Assembly: GCA_907165275.2 (NCBI GenBank)
Contig: OU015652.1
Span: forward strand, 2,061,001-2,125,000
Direction: 5' to 3'
DNA length: 64,000 nt
DNA from: Zygaena filipendulae
Taxonomy: Eukaryota; Arthropoda; Insecta; Lepidoptera; Zygaenidae
Part shown: in pieces, positions 45,184-57,520 of the stretch
Position numbering within the stretch: position 1 is the first letter of the stretch
Layout: each line of letters begins with the position of its first letter
Program-made: the position numbers and the translations under genes
The notes under the pieces: generated by a model
The model's input: the letters and a program-made list of their open reading frames with translations, nothing else
Database searches by the model: none
Told to the model about the DNA's origin: nothing

Positions 45184-47114
45184 TAAATGTTTAAAAAAAA
45201 TTACAAATGCTTACTTAATTAATTATATAGGTGATTAAAGATGCATGTCTTCTTATTGTTTTAGTGTATATTATCGTAATAACCAATACATCTGATACCT
45301 AGATATAATATCTTCACGGTTCGTTATACCCTCTTTTCTAAACTAGATTTTTCTTATAGAAAAGTGGCTTGCATTTATATGGTCGATTAAAAAACACAAT
45401 AGTTAGCAACATCCCAGCTTAGCGAATTAGGTCATACTTCACAGTCTCTAGTGAGACACTGACATTAAACTACTTGAATGACTTGGCTTCCAGGACTTAA
45501 GCTTACGATGTCACTCACAAAACGCAATTGGATATTCCAACTAATTAGATCCTAACTAAGCTGGTTTCCTGCCGAGGATTACGCGTTGGTGACTAGACAG
45601 GACTCGATAAGTTAGCTCTTTAAAATAACGATTGGTCCATGGGTATGAAGAAAAGGTATTTTTTCTAAGATTACACATTATTAAGTACAATTTATTTAAA
45701 CTTACTTTACAACAGAATTTATTAAAAGTATTTAAAGAAAACAATGAGAATACAATAGGTGTGATGCATCTATGGCATTTGACCAAAATAGTCATTGTCT
45801 CAGCATTTTGCTATAGTTTGCTATGGTGCCAATACGATTTATTTATTTTATCTATTTTATTCATAAATATGTACTCGTAATTATATGTATTTATCAATTA
45901 CTCTTATTGTTATTAATTGTTGGTCTATTAAATATATTAGTTAGCTAATCAGTTTTAAAAGTTTATAAATACCTAAATTTAATTAGTGCGTGTTTAATTT
46001 GTGTGTAAAATAATTTCGCACATAATATTACACTACTAGAACTCTATAATAAGATAATCATTTTTTTTTTTTCAAGAGCAAACAAGATCAACACCTTCCC
46101 AAATCTAAGTTTGCATAATATTTTCGTGTAAAGAGATAATTTCCCTACTGTTTAAATAGACTACATTTACATTAGAATCTCTACTCCTAAACAGTAAGCT
46201 GTAAGTTAAATAATTTGATTAATTTGAACTGTGTACGTTGATGTGAAAGATTCAATTATGACGGAGCTCGTGGATGGATTAATTTAATTTATATGATCGC
46301 AACTCGCTGAACAGTGTGCTTTGTAGATTAAATCAGCTCGGTTATCTATCTAAAGTAGATCTACACATGTCCCCATAATAACTGGTGCCCGCGGTTTTAC
46401 CCATGGAGTTCTTGGACCAAAACTTCTTACACAATTTTTTAGCGTTTCAACTACGTTACTTACTTTACCGACTCTATAATTTGTATACATATAGGTCTAG
46501 GCTTATCTCCATATCGCGAGTCAACAAAAATTGCCAATTAAAGCCTTCCTATTTGTATTACAAAGTAACTATTTATCACTATTTTTCACGTTTTTAAATT
46601 TTTCACATAGTGTTACAGCAAAAAACGCCAGAAAATTATAACGCGTTATTATTATAACGCCAACAAAATTGATACTTTTCCTTTTCTCTTTTAAGATTAC
46701 TTATAACTTATAAGCAATATTAAACGTTATCTGGGAAATATTTTATCAACTGATTTCAACTGTATTTTCATGATTTTTCTCTCTAGAACACGTTATTGTG
46801 TTCTTCTCTTGGGTTCTATGATACAAGTTCACTTAAGTTTAGAACCCAGGCCACCAACTGTGATGTCCTACCTCTTTGATGTTACAATGTGATGTGCACA
46901 TCATTGTGCATTATAGTCTAGGTAAAGAACAATTATTTAACCAAGTAAACACATTTTTCATTTTTCGTTTTTTTTTTCATTGTGTGCAGGGGAAATATAT
47001 CCTATATACGGGTAGGTACTTTTAAATATACCGAGTTTCACTTTTATTTTTACAATGTAACTACAAACATTGTTTCTTAAAACCCCGATCACGAAAGAGG
47101 AGAAATTTATATTT
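45184..47114. other. non-coding stretch
   Basis: AT-rich. A SINE trace (tgcccgcggttttacccatgg, head only) lies at about 46385-46405. No gene is seen. Confidence 0.4.
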
Positions 47115-47312
47115 AATTAGCTGTCGCCGCTGTTTCACCTGCGGTAATTTCAGAGTTCCCGCGGGATTTACAGGATTAAATATAAACCTCCGCCATGAAT
47201 CACTCTATCTATTGGCGAAAACCGCTTCAAAATCAGTTGCGTAGTTTTAAAGATTTAAGCATACATAAGGACAGATAGACAGCGGGAAGCGATTTTGTTT
47301 TATACTATGTAG
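47115..47312 (+). mobile_element. SINE-like repeat
   Basis: 'aattagctgtcgccgctgtt', 'tcacctgcggtaatttcaga', 'gttcccgcgggatttacagg', and a diverged tail with 'gacagatagacagcgggaag'. Confidence 0.7.
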
Positions 47313-47429
47313 TGAAATTTTACATATACATACAGTTATATCAATAAAAGCTCTATCTAAAGTTACATCTCAATCCCTCTATACTCTATAGCGAACCGTT
47401 CGTTTAGGCAAGATTCAAATTCCTCCACC

Positions 47430-47570
47430 TCAATAATTAGTCGATGGTCGGTTCAATCAAGATCCAAAGCGAGCATCGCCGCGGTCCGCCCATCCAACGG
47501 GCAGTGTAGCGGCGCCGCCCGCCCAGCGCCCGCCCGCCCGTACAAATTAAACCCTCACTCACAAATCTAC
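47430..47570. other. GC-rich island
   Basis: 'atcgccgcggtccgccc', 'gcggcgccgcccgcccag' and 'cgcccgcccgcccgtac' form the second most GC-rich block of the window. No splice-framed exon fits on either strand. A promoter-like island is possible; nothing else supports it. Confidence 0.25.
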
Positions 47571-49522
47571 TTACGCTGTAGCCGGCAACACAATGTGTTT
47601 CCAAGTTTCTACTTCGACGAATTTTAGTATCGTTCCGATGGTTCAGATACGCCAGTTTAATTTGGGAAATGTTTGCAGATTTCATTTTTCTGTGCACCGA
47701 ATGCGATAAAACAAAGGCAAGCAACCATTATTGTATTCTAAACGTTTAAGTATTTATTGAGTGATCCGGCCACGAACGTGCCAATATTTATTTATATATT
47801 TATTTATTTATTTACTAATTTACTAATTTATAAACATTGTAACAACTTGACGGTGCTACATTAACCTTTTAAGAGACAGAAGGAATTTAAAAAAATATAT
47901 ATACACATTTTTTTACACTAGTGTTGTTACAAGTCATTATTACTCGCTCCAGCATTGTTATATCTTACGTTTTATTGTAAATTTAAAGAATTAACCATAG
48001 TTCAGTCTAAAACGTACACAAGATACTTGCTATTGGTGTTGTTTGATCGATAAGCAAATCACTGATAACGATACAAGAATCTACCGTGCTTGTACTCGTA
48101 GCTTTAATCCCGTCCCCTCGCAATTCCAAAGTTCCATGGACTAATAGGTAAGATGGTAGAATTTTTTTCATCAAAATAAATCTCTTCACATTAAAGTAAT
48201 AAAGTAATAAAAATTAAATCCGTGTACATACGTAAGATAACTAATGAACCTAATATAGACATGGAAATATTCGGGTGACAATCATCTGTGAAAGCTTTAT
48301 TAAAATATATTATAGGATGCTTAGGGCAGGGGTTGCACAGGATGACTCATTTTTTAGGGGTAAAGATATTATTAAAGATAGGTATAACTATAACTTTGGG
48401 ATTCACTATCGATTAATTTGAGCAGCTGGCAGCTTTTTTATTTTAGGGTAACATAAGTGGCTTATAGATTATTTATTAATAATCTTCTTAGATTTATTCA
48501 TAACAGCAAACAGACGCTTGTTATCCTGCTTTTGTATTACTTTTAATTTTTTAAAACTTGTTGTATTTTGTATTCTATTTTAACATTCCCTTTTTAAATT
48601 AATTTTTTTTATTTTTTATTTTCATTTTGTTTTACGATTCACTCCTCGACTAAATTTCTAAGATTACGCATGTAAATTAATATTATTTTACTACAGTATT
48701 ACAGTTTTATTACTTAACTCCTACAAAGTTTATTTATTGAATATCGGAGCAAGCTTTAATAAACCACTCCCAACATACGAACCTGACAACTAAATAGGTA
48801 TAAATCTATGATAGTAAGTTGTTTAAGCATTACCTATTTTCTTTTTTCACCTAAATTCTTAATACCAACTACATGCATGTATAATATATATATTCGATAT
48901 ATAAACTTGATTAACGAAAATATAATTAGCCAAAACTTTAACCTGATACTAGTCCAGGAGGTCTACTCCAGTTCCTCACTGCAATTCCAAATTCAAACCG
49001 TCGCGTTGTCTAAAACCTTTTTTGACACAAGAGTTCCTTTTATAGCGTAGATCTACACGTTTTAGATAACATTATAATATTATTGTTAGCATTTTTCTCA
49101 TTGCTTCAATAAATTCTTTCTTTCTTTTCATTTTTGGTAGATTTTCGATATAAACTCGCAATCAAATGCAAAATTTTCTTTTTTTTTCTGTTGTTGTAAT
49201 GACTGACATTTCAAATAACGTGGGTCGTGGACCAACATCGAGGGTCGCTCCACCCAATTTGGCGGCAAAAGAGGTGGCACGTGGCAGTCACGTGACGGCA
49301 TTTTGGCCAATCGCGGCTCATTGTTTTCTCGGTGACGTCATCACAGGCCCTAAGGGTGGTGTTCGGTGAAAAACTTAAGTAATAAGTCCACGGGAAATTA
49401 TTTATTTATCGAACAATTCCAGAAATAGGGTTAGTATACCTACGTTGATTTAAAAAAATAAAAGAAAACATCTTTTTGACATCGCATGACATTGTGGCAT
49501 TATAAATCGTTCTTATTGATTT
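47571..49522. other. non-coding stretch
   Basis: AT-rich, with a (ttta)n tract at about 47788-47812. 'caataaattctttctttctt' near 49108 looks like a retroposon tail. 49200-49370 is GC-richer unique sequence (gtcacgtgacggcattttgg). No gene is called. Confidence 0.4.
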
Positions 49523-49701
49523 AACTAGCTGTTCCCCGCGGTTTCACCCGCGGCAATTTCATAGTTCCCGCGGGAGTTCCGGGATAAAAAGTACCCTGTG
49601 TCCTGACAACGTACATGCAAAATTTCATAATGATCCGTTGAGCCGTTGAGGCTTGAAAGCGTTACAAACAAACTCACTTTCGCATTTAAAATATTAGTAG
49701 G
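49523..49701 (+). mobile_element. SINE-like repeat, full length, slightly shortened
   Basis: 'aactagctgttccccgcgg' to 'tttaaaatattagtag', with 'taccctgtgtcctgacaacg' showing a small deletion of the 'ttctctgtacccc' part. Well preserved. Confidence 0.8.
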
Positions 49702-52020
49702 TAAGGATTGCCGTTTCCTATTTTTTCCTCGGCATGAATTTCGTTCCCTGGGGAACTCTATACTTATGTAAAATTTGTAAAAATGTTGCGGATAGTGTAG
49801 TTTTTAATTAGTGAAGCTGATTTTTTCATTAGTTCCCTTAACTAATCTACAAAGAAATATTTTTCTTTTTTTAATATTAGTAGAAATACAATATTATCAC
49901 ATGCACAGAAATAGAATAGTTTAAATACGATATTTAAAGTTAACAACACAGCATAACCAGAAGCAAAACTTCGCGACGCATAGCTGATTCGCGATTTCGA
50001 ACAAATATTTGTTATCACTACGAGTACTTATTTGTCTGCTCACCCCCGTTCGGAGCACCCTTCAAACAAGGTTTACTTTAATACCTAACGCCTAAGCAAA
50101 CCGTCATAGTATACGGTACAAGGCGGCTGTCAATAAGGGATGTTTACCAAAGAATTAGGAAGGGTGTTTAGTTCTCTTAGAAAAAGTTTGCGTGTGACGT
50201 TTCCTGGCAACATTTAATTTTGGCGCCGCGCGGGGGAAATTAAAAAAGTTATGGTATCTTGTTTTTTGAGGGGTGATAAAGAGAATTTATTTATTTATGT
50301 ATCGGTATCGGCACATGCTTAAGAAACTTTATAATTAAGTGTAGCATTCAACTTGTAAAATTTCCGATTTTTCAAAGGGATAAAATACAATATCGTACGC
50401 GCGTGGTTTAAAAAAAAATTAAGATTTTGTACTCAGATTTAATTTTAGAGAATTAAATAGGTATTTAGAATAATCATAAATAATTAATTAATCAATTTCC
50501 TAATTTTTTTTTAAAGCACGTCGTTTACGAATGACATTTCTGACTAAAAATTAAGTATTTAATTTAGAAGCAGTTTTTATATCAGTCGTTTTGTTTGTAC
50601 CTACTATTTATTGTGTTTTCTATATTAACTTTTTGTATAGCCTGAAAGATATGATTAGTTGTAGATTATAACATTAGTCTTTAAAATATTGAATAAATTC
50701 GCGAAGAAAATTAAAACAAAAAAAAAGTGAAATAACCCTTTTTGACAGCACAGACGGAAGTGAGCGCTCCCGTATGACAGACGTTGATTGATCGCCCTTT
50801 TTTTAGGAGATAAAGTAATCGAGAAACCATGCTCTCTTCATTAAAATCATCTTAAAATCAAAGAAGTTAGTTGTTCATACTTGAGGGTAGCTTTGTTATT
50901 TGATAGATTCGAAATATTTTGGCGCCATTAGAGTAAAATTCGAATGTCGAATTTTCGAATTTGAGTGTAAAACTGTTTAGACGAAACTATTTTTATGCAG
51001 ACCGGTTTCACTTTTGTCACGTTCGGTCTTTTTCTTTTTTTCTTTTCTTATCCTCTTACAGTCAATCCTTCGTCTTTAAAATTCTCAACATTACCCATTT
51101 ACAATAACTTTCATGTCAATATCTTATAGTATCACTCTGCTTTAGTTTTAAGTCCAGCCAGCTTCTGCTCTAAATTCCTTGTCGTCTTTAAAAAGAAGGC
51201 AAGAAATAATCGCCCAAAATCTGTTTCCTCATTCCACATAGTTATTAGGTACACGGACTCGTCGCTTAGGGCTGTCACATTTCTCGCTCGCTGATTGATC
51301 GCCCACACACAAATTAACTTCAAATTATTATTTTGTTTTCACTGAAAATAGAACGCAAATGTTTTTCGATTCGTTTGACAAAAAAAAAACATCGCCCCCA
51401 TTGTCTTCATATGCCTTTTTGGGCCTATTCGTTTAAAGTCATTTGATGACTTTGGGTGTATATACTTGCTACAAATACAAAGGTTTATTTATTTTTCCGG
51501 ATTTTTCTGTGTTTTAAACTTCTGAATTTCATAATTCATTCGGGGAATTTTTGTGCCTGGAGAAAAAATATGCTGCGTTTACTGAACATCCTAATATCCA
51601 AATATACCTACATATTTGCAATACGAAGGGACAGAAAAAGTTTTTCTTTATCTTATTTTTTTTTCCTTTCGATATATTGTCATTGAAATTACAGTGAGAT
51701 TAGAAAATATAAGGGGTATAAACACAAGAAGCACTAAATTCCTGAGTGTCATATTACGTCACGCTCAATACGGGAGCTAACACCTGTCAACTTGTCAGAC
51801 GTCAACTTGACAGAATAGAGTAGGGGTGTAACAAGTGGCACGCCCTTGAGCCAATAACACCTAAATTATTTATCATAGACACGTGTTGTTTGTATTGGTA
51901 AGTACTAAGACGATAGACTAGAGTGGAGTTTTTTTATTTTTTTATTAGAGTCGCAACGCTCCGATTCCACCATTTATTTTAGCGTTGATTAAAAAAAATA
52001 TATTGCATGTTGATCCCTAC
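49702..52020. other. non-coding stretch
   Basis: AT-rich. No gene or named repeat is seen. 50215-50240 has a short GC-rich run (ggcgccgcgcggggg). Confidence 0.4.
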
Positions 52021-52345
52021 TCGGTATCTGCTAACGGTGCGTACAGGAACATGTTAGATAACTGGTGTTATATAACACGTAACACTATGTAACATTGTTA
52101 TTCAACATTGCAACATGAAACAATAGTGTACACGTTAGAATAACAATACATATAATATAACAACGTTATATAACCATTATTGTTTGTCGTTCTTCAGTGC
52201 TATGCTATCCACAATGTCGTCGCTGAGAGGACGTTTCACTAGCTGCGCTGCGGCAGCGACTGTTGTACTTTTAAATAACAAAATAAAAACAAAAAATCTA
52301 ACGTGACTAAGTTATGTAACATGTTATATAACATTCAGTTCACTA
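52021..52345. repeat. region with repeated TGTTATATAACA palindromes
   Basis: 'tgttatataacacg' (about 52067), 'acgttatataacca' (about 52163) and 'atgttatataacat' (about 52322) are near-identical palindromes. 'aacatgtta' boxes near both edges (52049 and 52318) suggest an element with palindromic modules. Family unknown. Confidence 0.4.
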
Positions 52346-52396
52346 CATAATGTGTTAACCTGATGCGGGGATCGAATCCGCGAAGCCACAACTACA
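52346..52396 (-). mobile_element. tRNA-derived SINE head, partial
   Basis: The minus strand 'gcggattcgatccccgcatc' contains the B box GGATTCGATCC. The sequence then continues toward the TGTTATATAACA region, which may be its body. The A box is not seen. Confidence 0.45.
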
Positions 52397-52432
52397 TAAC
52401 TTTGATAGTAAAAAAGACTAAAATCCTAACTA

Positions 52433-52621
52433 ATCCCTACTAATATTAAAATGCGAAAGTAACTCTGTCTGTCTGTCTATACGCGGTTGAAACTGCATTA
52501 AATTTTGAGCTTAAGTAATACTAAACGCGTTGTCAAAGAAAAGGATATAGGGCACTTTTATCCCAGCATTCCCGCGGGATCTCCAAAATTAACACGGGTG
52601 AAACCGCAGGGAACAGCTAGT
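52433..52621 (-). mobile_element. SINE-like repeat, first of a tandem pair
   Basis: 'ctactaatattaaaatgcga' at the left and 'cccgcgggatctccaaaatt', 'gtgaaaccgcagggaacag' at the right. The next minus-strand copy starts 2-3 bp further on. Confidence 0.8.
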
Positions 52622-52623
52622 CC

Positions 52624-52808
52624 TTAATAAATGCGAATGCGAGTTTATTTGTTTGTTACACTTGCGCGCGTTAACTACCCGACCGACCGTATGAAATTTT
52701 GCATACACGTCATCAACGATACAGAACAGGACATCAAGTAGTTTTTATTCCGGTATTCCCGCGGGAACTCCGAAATTATTGCGGCTCAAGCACGAGGAAC
52801 AGCCAGTA
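52624..52808 (-). mobile_element. SINE-like repeat, second of a tandem pair
   Basis: 'aataaatgcgaatgcgagtt' at the left and 'cccgcgggaactccgaaatt', 'cacgaggaacagccagt' at the right. It has the same orientation as its neighbour but differs at many positions. This suggests separate insertion at a shared target and not a recent duplication. Confidence 0.8.
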
Positions 52809-53137
52809 AGAAATAGAAATAAAATATTACTTCTATCTCCATTTCACAATCTCCCATAGCAATGACGCGTGTCACCCGCTAATCTACCGCCGACTAAGAA
52901 CGGAAACAGACGAAAATAACCGAATCCGACAGTTTCCTTTCTATTTTTTTTTTCTTTCTCTCATTTCGCTCTTTTCGTAAATAAGTATAAATGGCGCCCA
53001 CCTAGAGAACATCGCATGCTCGAATCGGCGCTGCTATTTAAAGCGTTATGGACGCATTAATAATAATGATTTATATTTTCACTTGACGTTTTAATAAACT
53101 TCGACTGTATAATTAATTAATGACAATGTTTTATCTG
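52809..53137. other. non-coding stretch
   Basis: Unique sequence with 'acccgctaatctaccgccga' and 'tctttctctcatttcgctc'. No gene is seen. Confidence 0.4.
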
Positions 53138-53460
53138 TCTCACGGTGTAGTACGTGATAATTTCGGAGTTCCCACGGGAACACTGGGATAAAAGTATCCT
53201 ATGTATTATATGGTCACCATTGAAAATCAGCGTCGTGGGACTAGTTCCACAGCACATGCTGAGTGGCGGCCATTTTGGTACCTGGTCTATTTTAAATTAC
53301 TTAGGTAATTAAGATTGTGTTCAATTTTGGTACCAAATAAACCTCTATTCTATTCCAGGTAATAAATTTTGTACCGAATTTCATTAAAATTCGTTTAGCC
53401 GTTTTTGGGTGATCGAATTTAACAAACTTTCTATAAGCATGCAGATTATTGTGCAGATAT
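53138..53460 (+). mobile_element. SINE-like repeat interrupted by repeat E
   Basis: The head part 53138-53212 ('ataatttcggagttcccacg', 'aaaagtatcctatgtatta') and the tail part 53362-53460 ('ccgaatttcattaaaattcg', 'tttagccgtttttgggtgat') are one SINE. Repeat E fills the gap. Confidence 0.65.
53213..53361 (+). repeat. short interspersed repeat E, copy 2
   Basis: It shares 'gaaaatcagcgtcgtggga', 'cattttggtacctggtctat', 'ttacttaggtaattaag' and 'gtaccaaataaacctctatt' with 19131-19250 read on the other strand. It carries an extra 'ctagttccacag' and was inserted into an existing SINE. Confidence 0.65.
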
Positions 53461-53767
53461 TTACAGTGAGTAGGTCTACTGAAAAAAATTATATTTGACT
53501 TATAGAATTACTTCTTGAGGACAATGCAATTTTTTTCTTGCCTTCGGCTCGGGTCGACATTAGGCGAAACTCGTCGCAATAACAGATTTCCCGCACTCGT
53601 AATGATATGTACTATTTACATCAATATGTGGTATAGGTGGTACCTATAGAAAATAGATAATATTATGTATTCATATCCATATTCATTTATTTTATAATTT
53701 CCATTACACGTCATTAATTAATACAAATGAAGTAGATATATGTCTACACCGTTTAATTAAAAATAAA
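53461..53767. other. non-coding, 3' side of the LINE remnant
   Basis: AT-rich. It probably contains what is left of the 3' UTR of the minus-strand LINE remnant that follows. Confidence 0.35.
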
Positions 53768-53998
53768 TTAAAAATTAAGCTTAACAATAGTACTTATAAA
53801 ATATAAATAAATAAATAAAGGTATAATGGGTTTTTTTGATAAAAACTCCTCAATATTATAAAATGCCTGCTTGACCAGCCAACCGCATAGGCGTTTCTTA
53901 AATGAAGTGAAACTTGGGGCACCTAGTACTTTTGAAGGTAGTCTGTTATATACCATGGGGCCCAGCACTTTTGCTGTTTTAGCGCTTTTAGCTAAGGT
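53768..53998 (-). pseudogene. non-LTR retrotransposon ORF2 C-terminus, remnant
   Basis: The frame read on the minus strand contains KVLGPMVYNRLPS, FTSFKKRLCGWL and AFYNIEEFL. This pattern (aromatic-YN-x-LP, then FK-x-x-L, then FY-x-x-EFL) ends many LINE reverse-transcriptase proteins. It is cut by a stop upstream (about 53999-54010) and no polymerase core is present, so it is a 5'-truncated dead copy. 'tttatttatttatttatat' on the plus strand is part of its 3' region. Confidence 0.65.
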
Positions 53999-54470
53999 AT
54001 GATTGATACTTCAATGTGTAAGCATTAGTTAAACTTGAACGTCACCACGCCCCAATCAATAGTGTGACAAATGGTGACAGTAAACACTTGAGTTTAACTG
54101 CATGTTTAGTGCGAGTAACATACGAGTTATTTACGTTACTCGCGAGTAACACTGACCAAAATAGAGCCGGCCCGGGAAGTGAACCCTGTGCGCCGGGACC
54201 GGGGATATTTCTGTGCACATATTATACCGGAACGGTTTAATTTACTGGCTATTAAGGTAGTTAATAATTCCGCTAAATGTAAGGCAAACTGCTATTTCTT
54301 CTCTTGGGCATAGTGCAAATGACTAAATAGTCAGCTAAGTCAGCTGACGCTAGAAAAAATAAATGAAGTAAGGAATTAAAATAGTTATTATTAATATATA
54401 GATATATTTTTATGTACGTATACCTACACTTGAAAAACCGTCATTGTGAAACATAAATATTGCGTTTAGG
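53999..54470. other. non-coding stretch
   Basis: 'cccgggaagtgaaccctgtg' near 54171 resembles the B-box region of a minus-strand tRNA-derived SINE, but is too degraded to call. No gene is seen. Confidence 0.35.
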
Positions 54471-54540
54471 CGCAAATGGTCCAATTCGCAAATGGTCCAG
54501 AGGGTTTAAAATGTCCAATTCGCAAATGGTCCAATTCAAT
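54471..54540. repeat. tandem repeat of 'ggtccaattcgcaaat', site 1
   Basis: A unit of about 16 bp, 'gtccaattcgcaaatg', is repeated with spacer variation about four times. The same unit, more diverged, forms the array at 57521-57676. Confidence 0.75.
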
Positions 54541-54919
54541 AGTGGATTTTAGAATTCGATTCCGTACGTGTTAATGAATTGACTGAAAACAAGAAAATAC
54601 TACATATAGTTTGCTTAGAATCGACTTCCGAATCGATCGCACCATGTTTTAATATAGGTTTTTTTTTCATATTTATCAGCCCATGTTTAAATTATTCATA
54701 ATATAATATTTGGCGCGTACGCCGCTCGTAGCAAAAAAAAATCGATTCGGTCATTGACACGTAGATGCGGGCGTAGCGCTTTCGTAGATAGGGCACCTTC
54801 AAACAAAATATTCAATAACTTTTAAACTGTTAATTTTTTTGACATAATTTATATTTTAACCAAATTATTGTTTATTTTTTTAAATGGGGTGTATCAGTTT
54901 TTTGGCTAATGGGGATGTG
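54541..54919. other. non-coding stretch
   Basis: AT-rich, with a short GC run (ttggcgcgtacgccgctcg) at about 54709-54730. Nothing else recognised. Confidence 0.4.
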
Positions 54920-55242
54920 GACTACTTTTGAAAATCAAAATTCTAATTAGTCTGTCAGTTAGAAAATAAAAAAAAACAATAGACACGTACTTTTTGCTTT
55001 TTCAAATAAATTAAAATATACAGAGATAAAGTGCATTAAAGTTTAGGGTGAGGGGGTCGCGACGTCACTAACCGCTAAAACTGCCATACAAACTGTCAGA
55101 ATAGTGACGTCACGCGAAATCTCAACTCAATATGTCGCCGTTATTTTTTGATTACGTAAAAAAAGAAAAAATACGTGTCCAATGTGTTTTAATAATCTAC
55201 AAGACGGACTTAAAAAATAAAAATTAGTCAACATGCCCATTC
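54920..55242 (-). mobile_element. MITE family F, copy 2, full length
   Basis: Ends 'tagtctgtcagttagaaaat' and 'aagacggacttaaaaaataa' are inverted relatives. Inside each are 'gacacgtactttttg' and 'aaaaatacgtgtcc', again inverted. GACGTCAC at 55071-55078 and GTGACGTCAC at 55104-55113 flank 'tgccatacaaactg'. Non-coding. Confidence 0.75.
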
Positions 55243-55867
55243 ATTAACACATTGTATAATTAGATTAAAAACAACACGTTTGAATGATGTAGTAATCCTT
55301 GGGCCATTTACTCGGTAGTAGATTCTCACCGGTCTGCCGCCGCTAAATGAACCGACGCTGGCGAGATACGGGCCAGGACTAATTTTCAATTAAAACTTCA
55401 TCAAACTTCAGCCGCCTAAGAAGGAAATCTTAGTGAGTCTCGCAAGTTATAAGCGATAGCGCTTTAAATATAGTAGTACCTACTGTACTAATGAAATATA
55501 ACTTTCATAGTAGATCATCATCGTTTCGTATAAAATGTGATTGGACCGAAAAATCGACCTAATTGTAAATATTGGAAAACAAAATGAAAAAAAAAACATT
55601 TATTAAGACAAAATGTATGTGTGTGTGTCTGTATCGATTTTTGTGTGAATAAAAATTAAAATATTCTTAAACATTGTTCTTAACCAGGTTAGCACAAGAA
55701 TAAAAGAAGCGAATAAACAAAATAAAGTCAAACCTTTCAAATAAAATCTTTTCAAATATAGGTACTGTATAAGTTTCAATATGAAACTTATTTATTTTCA
55801 GTTATATTCACTAGGTCAAAAAATCGAACACTATGAAAAATTAAGGTCCAAGTACTTTTATAAATTT
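55243..55867. other. non-coding stretch
   Basis: Unique, with a GC-richer part at about 55320-55385 (gccgccgctaaatgaaccga). No splice-framed exon is seen. Confidence 0.35.
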
Positions 55868-56010
55868 ACTAGCGCACCACGTAGCTTCGCCCGCATAAAT
55901 TTTGAATTTCCCTCAGGAATTTCGTGATAAAAAATTTTATTCCATATTCAAATCCAGCCAACTGTTAGGTACGCGTGTATGAGTGACAATCATAGACACA
56001 CACAAACATA
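55868..56010 (+). mobile_element. SINE-like repeat, diverged head
   Basis: 'actagcgcaccacgtagctt', 'cgcccgcataaattttgaat', 'ttccctcaggaatttcgtg' follow the family order. The 3' part is lost. Confidence 0.5.
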
Positions 56011-56815
56011 CTCACAAACTTTCGTATTACTTTTAAATTTTTATTTATACTGTGTGTAACTAATGTATTGATTTTTTTTTCGCACTTATTCTTGAGGTAC
56101 GTATCGCTTATCACTTGAACTACAATAACAAGTACCTAAGATAAAATCTTTGGCTACGCTAACTAAACTGCAGGTATAATTACAAAGAGTTAACTTGGGT
56201 CTACGAAGACAAATTTAAAGAATCCCTCTGATTTAATTGTAAGAGAATTACAATCACATACCTACCTTTATTTTGGCGTTGTCTCAAACACGGATAATAT
56301 AATAGGTACTATAGACTCAAAGCACAGTTTTTTTTTACGTACTACCAAAATAAAACGAGAGATACAAATTTCTATAATATCCGTTCAGAAATTTGTCTGA
56401 TGTTTAGGGAAGGAATACTTTTAAATGTACTTACTTATTTCAAATTTCCTAGATTTTTGTATATCGAAACTCGAGGACAACGCGTCACGTGCACATGGCA
56501 GCTTTCGGAACTGACGCATGTGACGTCACAACTCACTAGAGTGGCCGACGAAATTGGATTTTTATCCCATGTTACGTATGGAAGAGATCGGTTCCGCTCC
56601 GATAGAAGATTGTTTGATAGGGCTATTTGTTCTAACAACTTTCAACTGTTTTCAAGACTACGTTAGGTATATAGAAATGTGAGTGCAAGCGACATAGTAG
56701 TTTGGACGGAAATACAAATTGTTTAAGCTGATTCAGTAATTTTTGATGGTGATAATCGTAGGTTTAATTTTAATTCTATACAGATACATAATGTGAATAG
56801 GGTAGTTTCCGGGGT
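56011..56815. other. non-coding stretch
   Basis: AT-rich. 56470-56600 is GC-richer (acaacgcgtcacgtgcacat, gacgcatgtgacgtcacaac) and open on both strands, but unrecognised. Confidence 0.35.
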
Positions 56816-57027
56816 ATGAAAATCAAAATTCTATTAGTCCGTCAGTTAGATAATTAAAAAAAAGTACATAGGTGTGACATCATACGGAATTTCGACTCAA
56901 TGTATGCTTAGCCTTTATGTTTTCATCACTTACGTTAAAAGTAAAAAAAATAGGTACGTGTCCAAAATTTTTTATTAAATCTACCAGACCGACTAAAAAT
57001 TAAAATTTAGTTGACAAGCCCATTGTA
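56816..57027 (-). mobile_element. MITE family F, copy 3, internally deleted
   Basis: Both ends are present ('tattagtccgtcagttagat' and 'agaccgactaaaaattaaaa'), but the central part with the paired TGACGTCA sites is reduced to 'gtgacatcatacggaattt'. Confidence 0.65.
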
Positions 57028-57520
57028 AATTTTTGTGTAACTTGTAATCGAAAGGAAAGATTAACCTTTTGAATAATTTGATTTTAATTCCCTATATATG
57101 AAGTGAATAATACATTTTTCTTTGAATTAAATTCGAAAGATCCTCAGAATTGTTTTAGAAACCTCGATAGTATAACAAAGAGGAAAAGTTTGTTTATTTG
57201 TAGGAGATAATAATTAATACAGCTTCCGGCTTCCGACGTAGAATAACTTGTGTAATTTCTTTGTATTTGAAAAGCCAGCAACAGCATTACCATCTCGGAG
57301 TCTCTTAGTTAAGAAAGACTAAGAACAAGTTTTCCTTATCGTATGTACATACTAACTAATATTATAAATGCGAATGTGTTTGTTTGTTTCTTTGTTATGC
57401 TGTTACGCCTTAACTACTCCATAGATCATCTTGAAATTTTTGCACAAACGTTACCAGTTATAAAAAATTATATACGTTTATTTTTAAACTAAGATTAAAA
57501 ATATTTCGTTAAGGTGCATT
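57028..57520. other. non-coding, with a SINE tail fragment
   Basis: AT-rich, except for a minus-strand SINE tail at about 57356-57455 ('tattataaatgcgaatgtgt', 'ttacgccttaactactcca'). The SINE head is missing. Confidence 0.5.

Noticed and set aside
44943..45187. piggyBac-type TTAA duplication for foldback MITE A
   Set aside because: The left flank of copy 1 is TTAA but the right is TAAA, and copy 2 has CTTA and TTAG. The evidence is too weak to assign a superfamily.
47437..47724. 95-codon minus-strand frame in the GC-rich island
   Set aside because: It has low-complexity G/R-rich content, no splice sites and no recognisable motif.
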